9,259 nt of DNA from Candidatus Woesebacteria bacterium UBA5073. GTDB taxonomy: Bacteria > Patescibacteriota > Microgenomatia > UBA8517. A program made the translations under genes and the position numbers. The notes beneath the pieces were generated by a model, which was not told the DNA's origin, did no database searches, and worked only from the letters and a program-made list of their open reading frames with translations. This document shows positions 6,611-9,259 of the stretch, piece after piece (positions within the stretch are counted from its first letter, which is position 1; each line of letters starts with the position of its first letter). Location of the stretch: positions 1,546 to 10,804 of the forward strand of contig DIAR01000022.1 of NCBI GenBank assembly GCA_002415845.1, written 5' to 3'.

Positions 6611-8076
6611 TATGGTTTTATTCTTTGTTGAAGATCGGCAATCATATATTCGTTTGTTTTTTCCAAAACCTTAAAATTCTTCATAACATAAGCCGTATCC
6701 GGATCACCAAAATTAACGGTAACGAAATAATCGGCTCCTTTTTCAATAACTTCATCAAAAGATTCCTCCATCACCGGCCAACCTGCTCTTTTGGTTTGAT
6801 ACAAAAAAGCCGTATCGCCGTTATAGGGAGCAACAACTAAAGCATCCTTGGACGCAATTTTATCTATCGCCTGACCTGCCTTAATAATTTCGGGGTGGTT
6901 TATCTTGTAGTACTCCTTTACCTGTATGCCTCCGACAACAAACATGACAAAAACCGAAAAAAGAATTAAAGGCCGAACGAGCAAATTATCAATAAAGTTA
7001 TTCTTTAAATTCCAGAAAGCTTCTATTCCCTGGGCAAGAAGAAGACAAATCGAAGGGATAACCAAAACCTGATAATAGTCGTGTCTGACACTGGCTGTGG
7101 CCACAACAGTTAAATACAACAGGGATCCAAGGAAAAAGTAAAGAGAAAAAAGGTTCTTTTTATTCTTTTGGATAAGGCCAAAAGAAAAAGGAATTAGGCC
7201 CCATACTCCCAAAATCAGTTTCCCGATTCTTTCGCCAAAAATCCAAAACCAAAAGGAAGGTCGGAAACGAATACTGTCGCCATTAAAAGCCCAGGTAAAA
7301 TGCGGAATTCCTTCCGGATGTTGATTAATCCATGCCCTCCAGAAAAAGAAAGGAACGGCCGCTAAATCAAGAAAGATTAAAAGTTCTTTTCTCTTAAAAA
7401 TCCCTTTAAAAGTGTATTTATTAATCGCTAAATACAGTAGGGGTACACCCCAGAAAAAGAAAAACGGTTTAATTAAAAGAGCTAGGGCCAAGAAAATACC
7501 CGACAGAAAAAGCGGAACTACCTTCTCGTTTTGATAATAAACAACAAAAAGCCAAAGAGAGAGAAGGCCAAACATAACCGACATCGGTTCGGGCAAAATC
7601 ACTCTTGAAAAATAGATATTAAAGGGAATAAAAGCAAAGAAAAAAGCCGACAAAACCCCAACCCATTTGCCATAAAGCCTTTTACCCAGCAGGTAGATTA
7701 CAAAGGTTGAAACAAGAGAACAAAAGACTGAAAGCAGCCTTCCCCACTTTTCCAGATTAAAAATAGGAAAACTGGTTGTTAAAAGAGCATGAATAGCGTT
7801 ATAAACCGGAAATTCGACCAGCCTTAAACCCTGTGGATTGTAATAACCCGTTTGAATACTGGAAATATCCTGATAGGTGGGTACCAAAACATTTATCCCT
7901 TTATCAACAAAATTACGCGTTACCGAGGCCGTATCCGCCTGCCGCCAAGAATGCCAGTCGGCAATCAGACTTCCAATCTTATAAAGTCTCACAAAGAAGG
8001 CCATAATCACTATTAATGCAATCAGGACATACTCGATATGTTTATACTTAATTACTCGATTAATTATTGTATCCAT
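6610..8076 (-). CDS. GT-C family membrane glycosyltransferase (ArnT/PMT-like, PMT_2 type)
   Basis: This 488-residue integral membrane protein has about ten hydrophobic segments (starting near residues 15, 112, 135, 160, 187, 205, 232, 275, 310, 335 and 368). GT-C enzymes use polyprenyl-phosphate sugars and act at the outer face of the membrane. The first outer loop has DWHSWRQADTASVTRNF (40-56), with D40 in the position of the conserved acidic residue, followed by VEFPVYN (87-93). KRLYGKWVGVLSAFFFA (132-148) and SRVILPEP (157-164) are typical of the PMT_2/GT39-like group. RHDYYQV (331-337) lies in a later loop. Residues from about 387 onward form a soluble extracytoplasmic tail. It may glycosylate a protein, lipid or the growing polymer; no polyprenyl-phosphate-mannose synthase is in the window. 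The start ATG at 8076 lies inside the upstream gene (17-base overlap), without a clear Shine-Dalgarno. Confidence 0.85.
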   Translation of the reverse strand: MDTIINRVIKYKHIEYVLIALIVIMAFFVRLYKIGSLIADWHSWRQADTASVTRNFVDKGINVLVPTYQDISSIQTGYYNPQGLRLVEFPVYNAIHALLTTSFPIFNLEKWGRLLSVFCSLVSTFVIYLLGKRLYGKWVGVLSAFFFAFIPFNIYFSRVILPEPMSVMFGLLSLWLFVVYYQNEKVVPLFLSGIFLALALLIKPFFFFWGVPLLYLAINKYTFKGIFKRKELLIFLDLAAVPFFFWRAWINQHPEGIPHFTWAFNGDSIRFRPSFWFWIFGERIGKLILGVWGLIPFSFGLIQKNKKNLFSLYFFLGSLLYLTVVATASVRHDYYQVLVIPSICLLLAQGIEAFWNLKNNFIDNLLVRPLILFSVFVMFVVGGIQVKEYYKINHPEIIKAGQAIDKIASKDALVVAPYNGDTAFLYQTKRAGWPVMEESFDEVIEKGADYFVTVNFGDPDTAYVMKNFKVLEKTNEYMIADLQQRIKP

Positions 8077-8848
8077 ATTTTCTATATCTTATCATCGACA
8101 CGGCAATTCCCATAAAAAGCCAGAAAAGAATCGCAAACTTTGATGCTTCAAAAATATCAATAAAAAAAGCGTTAATAAAAACACCGATTAGACAACCCAC
8201 AAAACCAGAAAGGTAAGCCAGGTTAATACCGGAAAAGTGATTTGTTAAAGGAAGGGCTTTCTTAATCAACAAACCAATCCTCACAAAGATAAGAAGAAAA
8301 GCCAATAAACCCAAGATTCCCGTTTCCCCAAGAAGTCTTAAATAATCATTATCGGTAGCCAGGGTAATTGATGAATAGCCGGTTCCAAGCAAGGGGTTTT
8401 TCCGAAAAGCCCTTATCGCCCTAGGCCACTCAACGTTAAATCGGATAGAGGTTGATCTGTCCTCAAACACCTCTACGGGCTTCGGGGTTGGGGTATTTGA
8501 ACTAACGCGCCCCGAAGTTGTTCCCTCAACCTCCTGAGCAAAGACATCAAGCGTATACGCCTGCGTTTGCGTCTTTACGGTTTGAATTATCTTTTCTTTA
8601 GTTACTTCAATAATCCTCATGTACCTGGCCTTTAAATCGGCTGAAAAGCCGAAGAAGACAAAACTAATTAACAAGATAACCGGGATAGCTTTATATTTCT
8701 TCGCTAGGGCTAAAGCCACTACCGATCCGATAAGATAAGAAACAACTGAAATTCTTGAGACGGCATTAGCCATTAACCATAAACCGGAAAAGATATTTAA
8801 ACCCAATATTGCTTTCGTTATCTTTCCTTTTAAAATAAAAATGATGAA
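8060..8848 (-). CDS. O-antigen ligase/polymerase family membrane protein (Wzy_C), N-terminus missing
   Basis: Proteins of this family polymerise lipid-linked repeat units or ligate finished glycans at the outer membrane face. The visible part is the C-terminal half. Numbering from the TTG at 8806, NAVSRISVVSY (14-24) matches the conserved SR motif that opens the Wzy_C domain, and residues 121-170 hold R121, W127, LLGTGYSS (139-146) and TDNDYLRLLGETGILGLLAF (151-170), close to the usual H/D-N-x-Y-L...E-x-G block. Hydrophobic segments lie near 22-54, 162-180, 195-213 and 222-238. A Thr/Pro-rich stretch (TPTPKP, 105-110) sits in the large outer loop. Family members normally have 400 or more residues and several membrane helices before the SR motif. 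The frame stays open upstream to a stop at 8849-8851, and residues encoded up to there (FIIFILKGKITKA) still fit a membrane protein, so the TTG is probably not a real start. The gene is cut at the junction near 8825-8850. Confidence 0.82.
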   Translation of the reverse strand, partial: FIIFILKGKITKAILGLNIFSGLWLMANAVSRISVVSYLIGSVVALALAKKYKAIPVILLISFVFFGFSADLKARYMRIIEVTKEKIIQTVKTQTQAYTLDVFAQEVEGTTSGRVSSNTPTPKPVEVFEDRSTSIRFNVEWPRAIRAFRKNPLLGTGYSSITLATDNDYLRLLGETGILGLLAFLLIFVRIGLLIKKALPLTNHFSGINLAYLSGFVGCLIGVFINAFFIDIFEASKFAILFWLFMGIAVSMIRYRKYGYNN

Positions 8849-8850
8849 TC
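8825..8850. other. abrupt junction between the operon and an unrelated gene (probable chimeric join)
   Basis: The polymerase reading frame is lost here in mid-protein, and the divergent acyl-CoA ligase starts at 8851 with no spacer for a promoter of either gene. The stop ending the minus frame (8849-8851) overlaps the ligase ATG. The A-rich stretch 8831-8848 could be the native leader of the ligase. No transposon end, tRNA or direct repeat is visible; only a short palindrome, ATCATGAT (8848-8855), probably by chance. Confidence 0.6.
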
Positions 8851-9259
8851 ATGATCAAAGAAAGGTTTATCGATTACATCGAAAAAAGTATTCAGAAGAA
8901 CTGGAAACTTCCTGCGCTGTCTGATTACAACGGAGAAAGCCTTACATATGGCGACACAGGCAATTATATCCTGAAGTTTCACCTGATGTTTGACCGCCTG
9001 GGAATAAAAAAAGGCGATAAAATTGCCCTTGTCGGCAAAAACTCGGCCCGCTGGTGCTGTGTGTACCTTTCGGTTGTATCCTATGGCGCAGTGATTGTGC
9101 CCATACTCCCTGATTTTAAACCTGACGATGTCCAATCGATTATTAACCATTCCGACTCAATTTTACTCTTCTGTTCCGACACCATTTTTCAGTCGATCGA
9201 TCCTGCCAAGTTACCGGCTATTCAAGGAATAATTTCCATCAATACTTTTGAGCTTTTTC
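8851..9259 (+). CDS. AMP-forming long-chain acyl-CoA ligase, N-terminal 136 residues (Bacteroidota-like)
   Basis: This enzyme family activates fatty acids with ATP to acyl-AMP and then to acyl-CoA. The frame is open to the right edge, so the P-loop and later adenylate-forming motifs are not visible. The start is firm: an in-frame TGA at 8845-8847 lies one codon before the ATG at 8851, and the N-terminus (MIKERFIDYI...NWKLPALSDY) aligns in character with the beginning of Bacteroidota ligases. LTYGD (31-35), GIKKGDKIALVGKNSARW (51-68), SYGAVIVPILPDF (77-89) and INHSDSILLF (98-107) are standard AMP-binding family blocks. It is the only real plus-strand gene. Its G+C (about 44% by hand count over 8881-9240) and codon choice, with more CTG, GCC and GGC, differ from the operon. 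It has no functional link to glycan assembly, and probably belongs to a different genome. Confidence 0.87.
   Translation, partial: MIKERFIDYIEKSIQKNWKLPALSDYNGESLTYGDTGNYILKFHLMFDRLGIKKGDKIALVGKNSARWCCVYLSVVSYGAVIVPILPDFKPDDVQSIINHSDSILLFCSDTIFQSIDPAKLPAIQGIISINTFELF

Noticed and set aside
5526..6840. Plus-strand open frames of 72 to 98 residues
   Set aside because: They are antisense to the GT4 and GT-C genes, with no coding signature.
8841..8909. ATGATGAATCATGATC as a start or operator site
   Set aside because: The frame from 8841 gives about 20 residues before a stop, and the short palindromes are within chance for this composition.
8830..9150. 106-residue minus-strand open frame
   Set aside because: It lies antisense to the acyl-CoA ligase, which has clear family motifs, and shows no recognisable domain.

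Overview
The window is almost entirely one minus-strand glycan-assembly operon, cut at both ends, plus the start of an unrelated plus-strand gene at the right edge. In transcription order (right to left) the operon holds a 5'-truncated O-antigen-ligase/polymerase-like membrane protein, a GT-C family membrane glycosyltransferase, a GT4, a GT2 and two further GT4 glycosyltransferases, mannose-1-phosphate guanylyltransferase, a WbaP/PglC-type phosphoglycosyl transferase, and the N-terminal part of a DUF4012-like membrane protein that runs off the left edge. The first seven genes overlap one another by 1 to 23 bases. The only two gaps are 21 and 55 bases, and both lie at the downstream end.

The genes fit one pathway. 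The phosphoglycosyl transferase puts the first sugar phosphate on a polyprenyl phosphate in the inner leaflet. ManC supplies GDP-mannose. The GT2 and GT4 enzymes extend the lipid-linked chain in the cytoplasm. The GT-C and Wzy/WaaL-like proteins act at the outer face to add sugars and to polymerise or transfer the glycan. No flippase, chain-length regulator or polyprenyl-phosphate-mannose synthase is visible here. The acceptor (S-layer or other protein, lipid, or free polysaccharide) cannot be told from the sequence.

Gene content, tight overlaps, AT-rich DNA with purine-rich coding strands and the DUF4012-like neighbour suggest a Candidate Phyla Radiation bacterium (Patescibacteria, perhaps Microgenomates). 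This is inference from family resemblance. The last 409 bases look different: they encode the N-terminus of an AMP-forming acyl-CoA ligase whose sequence resembles Bacteroidota homologues, at about 44% G+C by hand count against roughly 30-38% in sampled lines of the operon. The ligase begins exactly where the polymerase gene is broken, with no spacer. This junction (about 8825-8850) is the most notable feature of the window, and a chimeric metagenome contig is the simplest explanation.

I found no RNA genes, CRISPR arrays, insertion sequences or convincing terminators. No stretch above 300 bases lacks a gene. I see no clear sign of a previously undescribed system; the least characterised component is the DUF4012-like protein.
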